The notes under the pieces are model-generated. The model searched no databases. It saw only the letters and a list, made by a program, of their open reading frames with translations, and was not told where the DNA came from. A stretch of DNA of 64,000 nt, from positions 1,488,001 through 1,552,000 of the forward strand of contig NZ_CP042344.1 in the NCBI RefSeq assembly GCF_007954405.1, in the 5' to 3' direction. How positions within the stretch are numbered: the first letter of the stretch is position 1; each line of letters starts with the position of its first letter. This DNA comes from Comamonas flocculans. GTDB lineage: Bacteria; Pseudomonadota; Gammaproteobacteria; Burkholderiales; Burkholderiaceae_C. Below, in pieces: positions 28,978 to 37,462 of this stretch. The translations under genes were made by a program, and so were the position numbers.

Positions 28978-30195
28978 TCAGGCAGCCTTGCGCCGCGGAT
29001 GCTCTATCGTCGGCAGGAAAATCGTCAAAAGCCCCAGCAGCGGCAGGAAGGCGCAGATCTGGTAGACAAACTCGATGCCGTGGCTGTCGGCCACCACGCC
29101 GAGCACCGCCGCGCCGATGCCGCCCATGCCGAAGGCAAAGCCGAAGAACATGCCCGAGACGGCGCCGATCTTGCCGGGCATCAGCTCCTGCGCATAGACC
29201 AGGATGGCCGAAAACGCCGAGGCGATCACCAGGCCGATGATGAAGATCAGGATGCCGGTCCACATCAGGTTCACGTGGGGCAGCGCCAGCGTGAACGGGG
29301 CCACGCCCAGGATGGACACCCAGATCACCGGCTTGCGCCCGATGTGGTCGCCGATCGGCCCGCCGGCGAGCGTGCCCGCCGCCACCGCGAACAGGAAGAC
29401 GAACAGGTGGATCTGCGAGGCCTGCACCGAGACGCCGAAATGCTGTATCAGGTAGAAGGTGTAGTAGCTGGTGATGCCGGCGAGGTAGAAGTACTTGGAG
29501 AAGATCAGCACCAGCAGCACCGCGATGGCCCGCACCACCAGGCGGTGCGGGACAGGGCTGGCGGCCTCGCTCACCTTCCTGGCCGCGGCGGGGCGGCTCA
29601 GGAACTGGCGCTGGTACCAGTTGCCGATCTGCCAGAGCACCGCGATGGCCACCAGCGCCGCCAGCGCGAACCAGGCGATCGCGCCCTGTCCGTGGGGCAG
29701 CACGATGAGGGCGGCCAGCAGCGGCCCGAGCGCCGAGCCGGTATTGCCCCCGACCTGAAAGATCGACTGCGCCAGCCCGTGCTGCCCGCCCGAGGCCAGG
29801 CGCGCGATGCGCGAGGACTCGGGGTGGAACACCGACGAGCCGGTACCCACCAGCGCCGCCGCGATGAGGATGACGATGAAGTTGGGCGCCACCGACAGCA
29901 GCAGCAGCCCGCACAGCGTCGAGCCCATGCCGAAGGCCAGCGAATGCGGCTTGGGGTGCCGGTCGGTGTACAGGCCCACCAGCGGCTGCAGCATGGAGGC
30001 GGTGAGCTGGTAGGTCAGGGTGATCAGCCCGATCTGCAGGAAGCTCAGGTTGAAGTCGCCCTTGAGGATGGGGTAGATCGCCAGGATCAACGACTGGATC
30101 ATGTCGTTGAGCATGTGCGAGAAGCTGATCGCGCCCAGCACGCGGTAGCGCGTGGGGTTGGCTGCGGCGAGGGTGGCAGTGGCGGCGGGCGGCAT
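28978..30195 (-). CDS. fsr: Fosmidomycin-resistance-type MFS exporter Fsr
   Basis: 405 residues, 12 spans. It strongly shows the Fsr pattern: SFSHMLNDMIQSLILAIYPI (residues 24-43), QIGLITLTYQLTASMLQPLV, TDRHPKPHSLAFGMG and GSSVFHPESSRIARLASGG. Family members export fosmidomycin and related compounds. The ATG at 30193-30195 is used. It lies 49 bp before the 5' end of the exonuclease-like gene and could share its transcript. Confidence 0.9.
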   Translation of the reverse strand: MPPAATATLAAANPTRYRVLGAISFSHMLNDMIQSLILAIYPILKGDFNLSFLQIGLITLTYQLTASMLQPLVGLYTDRHPKPHSLAFGMGSTLCGLLLLSVAPNFIVILIAAALVGTGSSVFHPESSRIARLASGGQHGLAQSIFQVGGNTGSALGPLLAALIVLPHGQGAIAWFALAALVAIAVLWQIGNWYQRQFLSRPAAARKVSEAASPVPHRLVVRAIAVLLVLIFSKYFYLAGITSYYTFYLIQHFGVSVQASQIHLFVFLFAVAAGTLAGGPIGDHIGRKPVIWVSILGVAPFTLALPHVNLMWTGILIFIIGLVIASAFSAILVYAQELMPGKIGAVSGMFFGFAFGMGGIGAAVLGVVADSHGIEFVYQICAFLPLLGLLTIFLPTIEHPRRKAA

Positions 30196-30260
30196 GGTGG
30201 GCGGCGTGCAAACGAACCCTCAATGGTAGCGGCGCGCCCGCTTTCGCGCTGTTGCCCGTG

Positions 30261-30827
30261 TTACTCGGTCTGGCCCTTGGCCACCAGCGCGATGCGCAGG
30301 CCCTCGGGCGTGACGCTGATCGCGCCAGGCTGCAGGCCCAGGGTGTCGGCCAGCAGCAGGTCTTGTTCGCGCAGGCGGTAGAGCACCACCTCGCGCAGCG
30401 ACTGGCGCAGCCCCTCGGCCAGGCTCTGGCGCAGCAACTGCTGCGCGGGCGCCGGCAGCTCGGCCAGGTGCAGCGCGTTCAGGTGCAGCCCGGTGGCGCG
30501 CAGGCTGCGGTCGCTCGCCTCATAGCGCAGCGCAAAGTCCAGGTCGGCCTCGCCCGTGTAGGCGCGCGCCAGCAAGGGGCCGCTGGCGCCGAGCTCAAGC
30601 CGCGCGCCCAGGTGATCGAGCGCGGGCAGCAGCCGCAGGCGCGGCGCCTGCACCACCACGTCCAGCAGGCCCTGCACGCTCAGGCGCCGGGGGAAGTGCC
30701 CGTCCACCGCCGCCTGCAGGCGCTCGAGCGGCACGGTGACGCTGCGCGGCCCGCCGCGCCCCGTGGTGCAGGCAGCGGCGCCCGCCAGCCACGCGAGGCT
30801 CCCCGCCAGCCAGCGACGGCGGCGCAT
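30261..30827 (-). CDS. DUF1439 lipoprotein
   Basis: 188 residues. The signal peptide has an Arg-rich start (MRRRRWLAG) and a lipobox-like AGAAAC near residue 20. The rest follows the DUF1439 pattern: VTVPLERLQAAVDGHFPRR, a lipid-binding-type beta sheet, and LREVVLYRLREQDLLLADTL near the end. Related proteins (YceB) are periplasmic lipoproteins of unknown role with a tubular lipid-binding fold. The ATG at 30825-30827 is preferred over a GTG three codons earlier. Confidence 0.78.
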   Translation of the reverse strand: MRRRRWLAGSLAWLAGAAACTTGRGGPRSVTVPLERLQAAVDGHFPRRLSVQGLLDVVVQAPRLRLLPALDHLGARLELGASGPLLARAYTGEADLDFALRYEASDRSLRATGLHLNALHLAELPAPAQQLLRQSLAEGLRQSLREVVLYRLREQDLLLADTLGLQPGAISVTPEGLRIALVAKGQTE

Positions 30828-30847
30828 CCGGGCCACGGGCGGCGGCC

Positions 30848-31546
30848 TCAGCCGCGCGCCGGAATGTTCAGCCCGCGCTGCACCGCCGGCCGCGCCAGGA
30901 AGACATCGAGCACCCGTGCCACCTCGGGGTAGCTGCCCCAGGCGACCAGGTCGCCGGCTTCATAAAAGCCGATGAGGTTGCGCACCCAGGGGAAGATGGC
31001 GATGTCGGCAATGCCGTAGGCGTCGCCCACCAGCCACTGGCGGCCCTTCAGGTGCTTGTCCAGCACGCCCAGCAGGCGGCGCGACTCGTTGACGTAGCGG
31101 TCGCGCGGGCGCTTGTCCTCGAATTCCTTGCCGGCGAATTTGTGGAAGAAGCCGAGCTGGCCAAACATCGGCCCCAGCCCCCCCATCTGCCACATCAGCC
31201 ACTGCAGGGTTTCATAGCGCTGCGCCGGATCGCGGCTGAGCAGCTTGCCGGTCTTCTCGGCCAGATAGATCAGGATGGCGCCCGATTCCCACAGTACCAG
31301 CGGCTTGCCGCCGGGACCGTCGGGGTCGAGGATGGCCGGTATCTTGTTGTTCGGGTTCAGCGACAGGAACTCGGGCGAGAGCTGGTCGTTGGTCTCGAAG
31401 CTCACCAGGTGCGGCTCATACGGCAGGCCCAGTTCTTCTAGCGCGATCGATGCCTTCACGCCGTTGGGCGTGGGCAGGGAATACAGCTGCAGGCGTTCGG
31501 GGAATTCGGCCGGCCATTTGGCGGCGATGGGGTGGGTCCAGGTCAT
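30848..31546 (-). CDS. yghU: YghU-type glutathione S-transferase
   Basis: 232 residues. It has the thioredoxin-like N-terminal domain (LQLYSLPTPNGVKASIALEE, then NPNNKIPAILDPDGPGGKPL and LWESGAILIYLAEKTG) and the all-helical C-terminal domain (MWQMGGLGPMFGQLGFFHKF, DAYGIADIAIFPWV). The TPNG segment and MWQMGGLGPM-GQ are marks of the YghU/Nu-class, which reduces disulfide-bonded glutathione and organic hydroperoxides. GAGGAAAGAG precedes the ATG at 31544-31546. It lies 10 bp after the VOC gene, probably cotranscribed. Confidence 0.9.
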   Translation of the reverse strand: MTWTHPIAAKWPAEFPERLQLYSLPTPNGVKASIALEELGLPYEPHLVSFETNDQLSPEFLSLNPNNKIPAILDPDGPGGKPLVLWESGAILIYLAEKTGKLLSRDPAQRYETLQWLMWQMGGLGPMFGQLGFFHKFAGKEFEDKRPRDRYVNESRRLLGVLDKHLKGRQWLVGDAYGIADIAIFPWVRNLIGFYEAGDLVAWGSYPEVARVLDVFLARPAVQRGLNIPARG

Positions 31547-31556
31547 GTCTCTTTCC

Positions 31557-31946
31557 TCAGTGGGCTTCCCTTGCGGGGCGGTGCAGCAGGCAAAGCTTGT
31601 TGCCGTCGGGGTCGCGCAGATAGGCCAGGTAGATGCGGTGCTTGCCGCTCTCGCGCCAGCCGGGCGGGTCTTCGCAGCTGCTGCCGCCGGCGGCGACGGC
31701 GGCGTCGTGCGCGGCCTGGGCCTGTTCGGGCGACGCGGCGGCGAAGCCCAGGGTGCCACCGTTGCCGACGCTGGCGGGTTGCCCGTCGATCGGCGTGGTG
31801 ATGCCGAAGGTGCCGCCGCCGCTGCGGTAGAAGTAGCGGTAGCGGTCGAACACCGCGGGGCCTACTCCCAGCGCGCCGAAGAAGGCGTCATAAAAGCGCT
31901 TGGCGCGCTCAAGATCGTTGCTGCCCAGGATGACGTGGCTGAACAT
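31557..31946 (-). CDS. VOC-family (glyoxalase/bleomycin-resistance-like) protein
   Basis: 129 residues, one vicinal-oxygen-chelate domain. It starts with MFSHVILGSNDLERAKRFYD, a metal-ligand histidine followed by the usual N-D-L-x-x-A-x-x-F-Y, and ends with YLAYLRDPDGNKLCLLHR. GTFGITTPIDGQPAS is the middle strand. Such small proteins act as lactoylglutathione lyase-like or resistance proteins, but the substrate is not predictable. Pairing with the YghU gene hints at glutathione-dependent detoxification. Confidence 0.83.
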   Translation of the reverse strand: MFSHVILGSNDLERAKRFYDAFFGALGVGPAVFDRYRYFYRSGGGTFGITTPIDGQPASVGNGGTLGFAAASPEQAQAAHDAAVAAGGSSCEDPPGWRESGKHRIYLAYLRDPDGNKLCLLHRPAREAH

Positions 31947-32033
31947 GGGGGCGGGTCTCCGACAAGGTTGGGATGGTGATTCGGTTTGCGCCTCGATGGT
32001 AGCGGCAGCGCGGCGTGGGCGCTGGCGCGGCCC

Positions 32034-32408
32034 TCAGGGCCGAGGCGGCTGCGCACCGCCGCCCGGGCCCGCAGGCAGCACGCTGAGGGCGCCGTCGAGC
32101 GCCTGCTCGCGCGTGCCCGCCGGACAGGGCTGGTTGGTATAGACCACCCGCCCGTCCTGCGCGAGGCACTTGCGCGGCGGCGGCGGGGGAGGTTCCAGGT
32201 CCGCGCCGGGGCGCGCGCCGGCGCCGGCCGGGCGCTTGCCCGGCGGCAGGCTCTCGGGCCCGGGCCGGGTGCTCTTGCGCCACAGCTGCTCAAGCCAGGG
32301 GCCGGCTTCGGGCAGCCAGGCCGCGCGCGTATGCCAGGCGGCTGCGGCGCCCGCGAGCACCAGCACGGCGACGGCCGCCCAGGTGATGCGCTCGCCCCGG
32401 CTGAGCAT
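32034..32408 (-). CDS. Membrane-anchored DUF4124-like protein
   Basis: 124 residues. One N-terminal membrane span (TWAAVAVLVLAGAAAAW) is followed by a long Pro/Gly/Arg-rich spacer and then KCLAQDGRVVYTNQPCPAGT, the short DUF4124 motif with its two cysteines. It probably sits in the periplasm tethered to the inner membrane. Function unknown. It starts 7 bp after the topB stop and reads in the same direction, so it may be translated from the topB message. Confidence 0.65.
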   Translation of the reverse strand: MLSRGERITWAAVAVLVLAGAAAAWHTRAAWLPEAGPWLEQLWRKSTRPGPESLPPGKRPAGAGARPGADLEPPPPPPRKCLAQDGRVVYTNQPCPAGTREQALDGALSVLPAGPGGGAQPPRP

Positions 32409-32414
32409 GGGCCA

Positions 32415-35318
32415 TCACCCCAGATGCTGACCCAGGATGCCCGCGAGTTCGAACATGCCCGCGCGCTCCTTGCCGAAGACCGCGCGCAGCTTCTCGTCGG
32501 CGACGATCTGGCGCTTGTCCTGCGGGTCCTGCAAGCCGTGGGTGCGGATGTATTCCCAGAGCTTCTTCACCGCGGCCGGCCGGTTCACCGCCTCGGTGCC
32601 GATAACCGCGGCCAGGGCCGCGCTGGGCGCCTTGCCGCTGGCCGCCGTGGTCTTGCGCGGGGTCTTTTTGGCCGCGGGTTTGGCAGCTTTTTTGGCTGTA
32701 GCGCCCGCCCTGCCTGCGCCAACAGCTCCTGTTTTTGAAGCAGCCGTCTTGCGCGGCGGAAATTTGCCTTCGCGCGGCTCGAACTCGAAGTTGACCTTGC
32801 CCGCCCCAGCGTCCCAGGCCAGGCGCGCCTTGAAGGGGCGGCGCGTGCGGTTGGAGATGAATTTGTCCAGCAGGTCGGTCTTGCCCGTGGCCAGCAGCTT
32901 TTGCATCTGCTCGCGCTCTATCGGCTGCTGCAGGATGGTCTTGCCGCTCTTGAAGCTGCAGCTGGGTACGGCCTGCTCGGCCGTGGGCACGGCGCGCGCG
33001 CAGACGTAGTTGCTGCCATGCTCGTGCACCTCGGCGCCGCAGGCCGGGCAGGCGCCCAGCGAGGCGTCGGCAAACTGCACCAGCTCACCAGTCTCCCCTT
33101 CGTTCTTGTCGTCGCCAAAGTCGAATTCCAGCTTGTAGCCCCCCGCCGCCTCGGCATCGGCGACGATGGCGATCTCGGCGGTGAAGGGCCAGCCGGCCTT
33201 GGAGCGAAAGCCCGTGAGCGGCCCGATGCGCCGTTCACGCAAAAGCTGCTCGGCCTCGGCCACCTCGAAGGTGCGCCCGGCGGGCGACTTGCCAAACGAG
33301 AAGCCGCAGCCCTCGCCCCCGTCCTTGCCGGTGCAGGCGTAGCGGCGGTAGTTTTCCTTCACCACGCCACCGCAGTTGGGGCAGGGCGATTGCAGGGTGG
33401 CGTAGTTGCCGGGGATGGTGTCGCGGTCGTATTCCTTGGCCTTCCTGACCATGCGCTCGGTCATCTCGGCAATCTGCTGCATGAAGGCGGCGCGCGAGAG
33501 CTGGCCCTTTTCCATCTGCGCCAGCTTGTATTCCCACTCGCCGGTCAGCTCGGCCTTGCACAGCTCATTGACCTGCAGGCCGCGCAGGAGCGTCATGAGC
33601 TGGAAGGCCTTGGCCGTGGGGATGAGTTCGCGGCCTTCGCGCAGCATGTATTTTTCAGTCAGCAAGCCTTCGATGATGGCCGCGCGCGTGGCGGGTGTGC
33701 CCAGGCCTTTCTCCTGCATGGCCTCGCGCAGTTCGTCGTCATCGATCTGCTTGCCCGCGCTCTCCATCGCGCCCAGCAGCGTGGCTTCGGAATAGCGTGC
33801 CGGCGGCTTGGTTTTCAGGCCCTTGGCATCCACCTGGGCGGCCAGCGGGCGCTCGCCCGGCTGCACCGCCACCAGCGGCTGGCCCTTGTCGCCGTCCTTG
33901 CCACCTTCGGCATCCACGGCGGCCTCCTTGCCGTAGATGGCCAGCCAGCCGGGCTTGACCAGCACCTTGCCCTCGGTCTTGAAGTGGTGCTCGGCGATTT
34001 GCGAGATTCGCGTGGTGACCTGGAATTCCGCGCTCGGGAAGAACACCGCCAGAAAGCGGCGCACCACCAGGTCGTAGAGTTTCTGCTCGGCCTCCGACAG
34101 GCCGTGCGGCGCCTGCGTGGTGGGGATGATGGCGAAGTGGTCGCTGATCTTGCTGTTGTCGAACACCCGGCGGCTGGGGCGCAGATAGCCTTGCTCCAGC
34201 GCCTGGCGCGCAAACGGGGCCAGGTGGCCCAAAGTGCTGGCAGCGAGCACCTCCAGCGTCTGGCGCGCGGTGCCCAGGTAGTCCTCGGGCAGATGGCGCG
34301 AATCGGTACGCGGGTAGGTCAGAGCCTTGTGCTTTTCATACAGGGCCTGGGCCAGCGCCAGCGTGGTCTTGGCGGAAAAGCCGAAGCGCCCGTTGGCCTC
34401 GCGCTGCAGGCTAGTCAGGTCAAACAGCAGCGGGCTGGCCTGGGTGGTGGGCTTGGCCTCCTCGGTCACCGTGGCGGCCTGGCCGCGCACCGCCTCGGCA
34501 ATGGCACGGGCCTGGGCTTCGTTCCAGAGCCGGTCGGCGCGGGCCTCCGGGTCGTCACCCTTCCTGAAGGCCGGGTCGAACCACTTGCCCAGGTAGTCGC
34601 CCGCCTGCGCGGCGAAGGTGCCGTGCACCTCCCAGTAGTCACGGCTTCTGAAGGCGCGGATCTTTTCCTCGCGCTCCACGACCAGCGAGAGCGTGGGCGT
34701 CTGCACCCGCCCCACGGTAGTCAAGAAGAAGCCCCCGCCCTGGGAGTTGAACGCGGTCATGGCGCGCGTGCCGTTGATGCCCACCAGCCAATCGGCCTCG
34801 GAGCGGCTGCGCGCGGCGTCCGCCAGGCCCTGCATCTGCTGCTCGCTCCGCAAGCGCTCGAAACCGTCGCGGATCGCCTGCGGCGTCATGCTCTGCAGCC
34901 ACAGGCGGCGGATCGGCTTGCCCAGCGTGCCCTTGGCGCCACCGGCGTATTGCTCGATCAGGCGAAAGATCAGCTCGCCCTCGCGCCCCGCGTCGCAGGC
35001 GTTGATGAGTTCGCTCACGTCCTTGCGCTTGGCCAGCCTGACCACGGCCGCCAGGCGGCTCTTGGTCTTGTCCACCGGTTTCAGGTCAAAGCGCGGCGGG
35101 ATGACCGGCAGATGGGCAAAGCTCCACTTGCCGCGCTTGACGTCGAATTCTTCCGGCGCCTGGATTTCCACCAGATGGCCGACGGCGCTGGTGACGACGT
35201 AACGCTCGTTCTCGAAATGGTCCTCGTGCTTGTCGAACTTTCCGGTGGTGGCCGTGAGGGCGCGCACGATGTCCTGCGCGACCGAGGGTTTTTCCGCAAT
35301 GACCAGTTGTTTGCTCAT
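32415..35318 (-). CDS. topB: DNA topoisomerase III with Lys/Ala linker and C-terminal SWIB domain
   Basis: 967-residue type IA topoisomerase that decatenates and relaxes DNA by single-strand passage. The TOPRIM domain begins at MSKQLVIAEKPSVAQD; the acidic motif is NACDAGREGELIFRL (Asp109), and the catalytic tyrosine lies in TYPRTDS (Tyr335). Two zinc-cluster segments follow (CPNCGGVV...GC near residue 640 and CPACGAEV...C near 780). The C-terminus is unusual: a linker of about 45 residues rich in Lys, Ala, Thr and Pro (AKKAAKPAAKKTPRKT), reminiscent of histone H1 tails, and then a SWIB/MDM2 domain (about 900-967: NRPAAVKKLWEYIRTHGLQD, DEKLRAVFGKERAGMFEL). Part of the linker is encoded by an interspersed repeat. 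The ATG at 35316-35318 is used. Confidence 0.93.
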   Translation of the reverse strand: MSKQLVIAEKPSVAQDIVRALTATTGKFDKHEDHFENERYVVTSAVGHLVEIQAPEEFDVKRGKWSFAHLPVIPPRFDLKPVDKTKSRLAAVVRLAKRKDVSELINACDAGREGELIFRLIEQYAGGAKGTLGKPIRRLWLQSMTPQAIRDGFERLRSEQQMQGLADAARSRSEADWLVGINGTRAMTAFNSQGGGFFLTTVGRVQTPTLSLVVEREEKIRAFRSRDYWEVHGTFAAQAGDYLGKWFDPAFRKGDDPEARADRLWNEAQARAIAEAVRGQAATVTEEAKPTTQASPLLFDLTSLQREANGRFGFSAKTTLALAQALYEKHKALTYPRTDSRHLPEDYLGTARQTLEVLAASTLGHLAPFARQALEQGYLRPSRRVFDNSKISDHFAIIPTTQAPHGLSEAEQKLYDLVVRRFLAVFFPSAEFQVTTRISQIAEHHFKTEGKVLVKPGWLAIYGKEAAVDAEGGKDGDKGQPLVAVQPGERPLAAQVDAKGLKTKPPARYSEATLLGAMESAGKQIDDDELREAMQEKGLGTPATRAAIIEGLLTEKYMLREGRELIPTAKAFQLMTLLRGLQVNELCKAELTGEWEYKLAQMEKGQLSRAAFMQQIAEMTERMVRKAKEYDRDTIPGNYATLQSPCPNCGGVVKENYRRYACTGKDGGEGCGFSFGKSPAGRTFEVAEAEQLLRERRIGPLTGFRSKAGWPFTAEIAIVADAEAAGGYKLEFDFGDDKNEGETGELVQFADASLGACPACGAEVHEHGSNYVCARAVPTAEQAVPSCSFKSGKTILQQPIEREQMQKLLATGKTDLLDKFISNRTRRPFKARLAWDAGAGKVNFEFEPREGKFPPRKTAASKTGAVGAGRAGATAKKAAKPAAKKTPRKTTAASGKAPSAALAAVIGTEAVNRPAAVKKLWEYIRTHGLQDPQDKRQIVADEKLRAVFGKERAGMFELAGILGQHLG
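32687..32736 (+). repeat. Interspersed palindromic repeat, copy 6, inside topB coding sequence
   Basis: Plus strand reads GGCTGTAGCGCCCGCC, then TGCGCCAACAGCTCCTGTTT and TTGA. It shares 18 exact bases with copy 3 and the order of blocks with copy 7 (41503). Translated from the minus strand it gives TGAVGAGRAGATAKKA, residues about 861-877 of the linker, with the frame kept open. Confidence 0.65.
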
Positions 35319-35401
35319 GGTGTCTTGTGCAGCACTTCTACAATGTGTGGCCCCACGCGCACGCGCGCGCAGGTGTGTATGCATACAAGGTAGCAGAGAT
35401 T

Positions 35402-35926
35402 TTGTCCCAGCCCCCCGCCCCCCGCCCCCAGGCCCCGCGCGGCCGCCGCATCCAGGTGCGCCGCTCGGGCGTGCACGGCAAGGGGGTGTTTGCGCTGCAG
35501 GCCATCGCCGAGGGCGAGGTCATCATCGAATACCTGGGCGAGGTGATCTCCTGGGACGAGGCGCAGGAGCGCCATCCGCACGACCCGGCCCAGCCCAACC
35601 ACACCTTCTACTTCCACGTGGATGAAGACCACGTGATCGACGCCAACGTGGGCGGCAACGCCGCGCGCTGGATCAACCACAGCTGCGAGCCCAACTGCTG
35701 GGCCGACGAGGTGCAGGGCCGCATCTTCATCACCGCGCTGCGCGACATCGCCGCGGGCGAAGAGCTCAACTACGACTACGGCCTGATCATCGAGGAGCGC
35801 TACACCAAGAAGCTCAAGGCGCAGTACGCCTGCCGCTGCGCCAGCCCGCACTGCCGCGGCACCATGCTCGCGCCCAAGCGCGGCTGGCGCCCGCTGCAGC
35901 CTGCGCCCGGGGGCCGGCGCGCATGA
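35402..35926 (+). CDS. SET-domain lysine methyltransferase
   Basis: About 174 residues. The SET fold is complete: RRSGVHGKGVFALQAIAEGE (start), IIEYLGEVISW, the pseudoknot motif RWINHSCEPNC (near residue 95), EELNYDYG, and a cysteine-rich post-SET segment CRCASPHCRGTML. Such enzymes transfer methyl groups from SAM to protein lysines. The start is uncertain: TTG 35402 fits homologues that begin close to the first strand, while GTG 35375 or 35327 are possible. It is divergent from topB, with under 90 bp between coding regions, and overlaps birA by 4 bp. Its target is unknown. Confidence 0.85.
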   Translation: MSQPPAPRPQAPRGRRIQVRRSGVHGKGVFALQAIAEGEVIIEYLGEVISWDEAQERHPHDPAQPNHTFYFHVDEDHVIDANVGGNAARWINHSCEPNCWADEVQGRIFITALRDIAAGEELNYDYGLIIEERYTKKLKAQYACRCASPHCRGTMLAPKRGWRPLQPAPGGRRA

Positions 35927-36741
35927 GCGCGGGCGACTGGCCGCTGGCGGCGCTGCGCGCGCAGCTTGCGCCGCTGCTGCCGGATCTTGTGATCGAGGTG
36001 GCGCCCAGCATCGATTCGAGCAACTCCGAGCTGCTGCGCCGCGCGCGCAGGGGCACGCTCGCGCCCACGCTCCTGATTGCCGAGGAACAGACCGCCGGGC
36101 GTGGACGCCAGGGACGCAACTGGTACAGCGGTGCGGGCGACGTGCTGGCCGTCTCCATCGGCCTGCCCTATGCGCCGCGCGACTGGTCGGGCCTGTCGCT
36201 GGCCGTGGGCGTGGCACTGGCCGAAAGCCTGCAGCCGCAATGGCCCGCGCAGGGCAGCGGGCAGCCGCGCATCCTGCTCAAATGGCCCAACGACCTGTGG
36301 CTGGAGGACGGGCGCAAGCTTGCCGGCGTACTGATCGAAACCACCGAAATGGCCGACGGCAGCGGCCGGCGCTGCGTCATCGTGGGCGTCGGCATCAACC
36401 TGCAGCCGCCGCCGGCGCAGGGATTGCGCACGCCCGCCGCCTGCCTGCAGGACCTGGATGCGCGCCTGGACGGCCCCGCGGCCCTGCTGCGCTATGCCGC
36501 ACCCGTGGTGCGCACGCTGCTCGGTTTTGCCGAAAGCGGCTTCGCCCCCTTCCAGCCGCGCTTTGCGCGGCGCGACTACCTCAAGGGCCGGGCGGTGCAG
36601 CTGAGCAACGGCGTGCAGGGCACGGCCTGTGGCGTGCAGGACGATGGCGCGCTGCAGCTGTCCACGCGGGGCGGCCTGCAGCGCATCACCAGCTTCGAAG
36701 TGAGCGTGCGCCCGGCGAGCAGCTGCGGCGCCGGAGCCTGA
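35923..36741 (+). CDS. birA: Biotin-[acetyl-CoA-carboxylase] ligase
   Basis: 272 residues. Cytoplasmic enzyme that makes biotinyl-AMP and attaches biotin to the acetyl-CoA carboxylase carrier protein. The catalytic domain shows GRGRQGRNWYSGAGDVLAVS (biotin-AMP loop, residues about 58-77), LLKWPNDLWLEDGRKLAGVL and IVGVGINLQ. The C-terminal SH3-like domain starts near RRDYLKGRAVQL. There is no N-terminal winged helix, so this is a monofunctional ligase, not a repressor. ATGA overlap with the SET gene and 3 bp spacing to the next gene suggest an operon. Confidence 0.92.
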   Translation: MSAGDWPLAALRAQLAPLLPDLVIEVAPSIDSSNSELLRRARRGTLAPTLLIAEEQTAGRGRQGRNWYSGAGDVLAVSIGLPYAPRDWSGLSLAVGVALAESLQPQWPAQGSGQPRILLKWPNDLWLEDGRKLAGVLIETTEMADGSGRRCVIVGVGINLQPPPAQGLRTPAACLQDLDARLDGPAALLRYAAPVVRTLLGFAESGFAPFQPRFARRDYLKGRAVQLSNGVQGTACGVQDDGALQLSTRGGLQRITSFEVSVRPASSCGAGA

Positions 36742-36744
36742 GCC

Positions 36745-37440
36745 ATGCTGCGCCTGGCCGTACTCGTGCTGCTGCTGGCCAACCTGGGCTACTACGCCTG
36801 GAGCAGCGGCCAGCTGCAGCCCTGGGGCCTGGCGCCCCAGAGCGAAGGCGAGCCCGAACGCCTGCAGCGCCAGATCGCGCCGCAGAACCTGGAGCTGCTG
36901 CCCGCCGGCAGATCCACGCCGCCGCCCGCCGCGCCGCCGGCGACCCCGGTCCCTGCTGAGACGCCGCCCGCCCCGGCGCAGGTGGCGGCGGAGCCCGTGG
37001 CCTGCCTTCAGGCCGGACCCATGGACGAGGCGCGCGCCCAGGGCCTGCGCACTGCGCTGGCCAGCCTGCCGGCGGGCAGCTGGACGCTGGAACCGGGCGA
37101 GGTGCCTGCGCGCTGGATGGTCTACATGGGGCGCTTTGCCGACGAGGAAACGCTGGCCAGGAAGCGCGCCGAGCTGCGCGCGCTCAAGCTCGCCTTCGAC
37201 CGCCCGGGGGCGGCCTTCGAGCCGGGCCTGTCGCTCGGGCGTTTTGCCAGTGAAGAGGCGGCGCAGCGCGGACTGGCCGACCTGGTGGCGCGCGGGGTGC
37301 GCACCGCCCGCGTGGTGCAGGAGCGTGCCGCGCAGCCGCGCTACACGCTGGTGCTGCCCGCGGCCACCGCCGCGCTGCGCGCGCAGCTCGACGCGCTGGC
37401 GCTGCGCTGGGACGACACGCCGCTGCAGGTTTGTACCTGA
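36745..37440 (+). CDS. SPOR-domain membrane protein
   Basis: 231 residues. One N-terminal membrane span (LRLAVLVLLLANLGYYAW), a Pro/Ala-rich linker (about 55-90) and a C-terminal SPOR-like region containing ARWMVYMGRFADEETLARKR and SLGRFASEEAAQRGLADLV. SPOR domains bind peptidoglycan stripped of stem peptides at division sites. It follows birA by 3 bp. A Burkholderiales pattern of birA followed by a SPOR protein is familiar, but its role is not established. Confidence 0.75.
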   Translation: MLRLAVLVLLLANLGYYAWSSGQLQPWGLAPQSEGEPERLQRQIAPQNLELLPAGRSTPPPAAPPATPVPAETPPAPAQVAAEPVACLQAGPMDEARAQGLRTALASLPAGSWTLEPGEVPARWMVYMGRFADEETLARKRAELRALKLAFDRPGAAFEPGLSLGRFASEEAAQRGLADLVARGVRTARVVQERAAQPRYTLVLPAATAALRAQLDALALRWDDTPLQVCT

Positions 37441-37462
37441 GGAGCCAGGCTGCAGCCAGCCG

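Noticed and set aside
32901..35393. 830-residue plus-strand open frame
   Set aside because: Antisense to topB, whose TOPRIM, tyrosine and zinc motifs are unambiguous.
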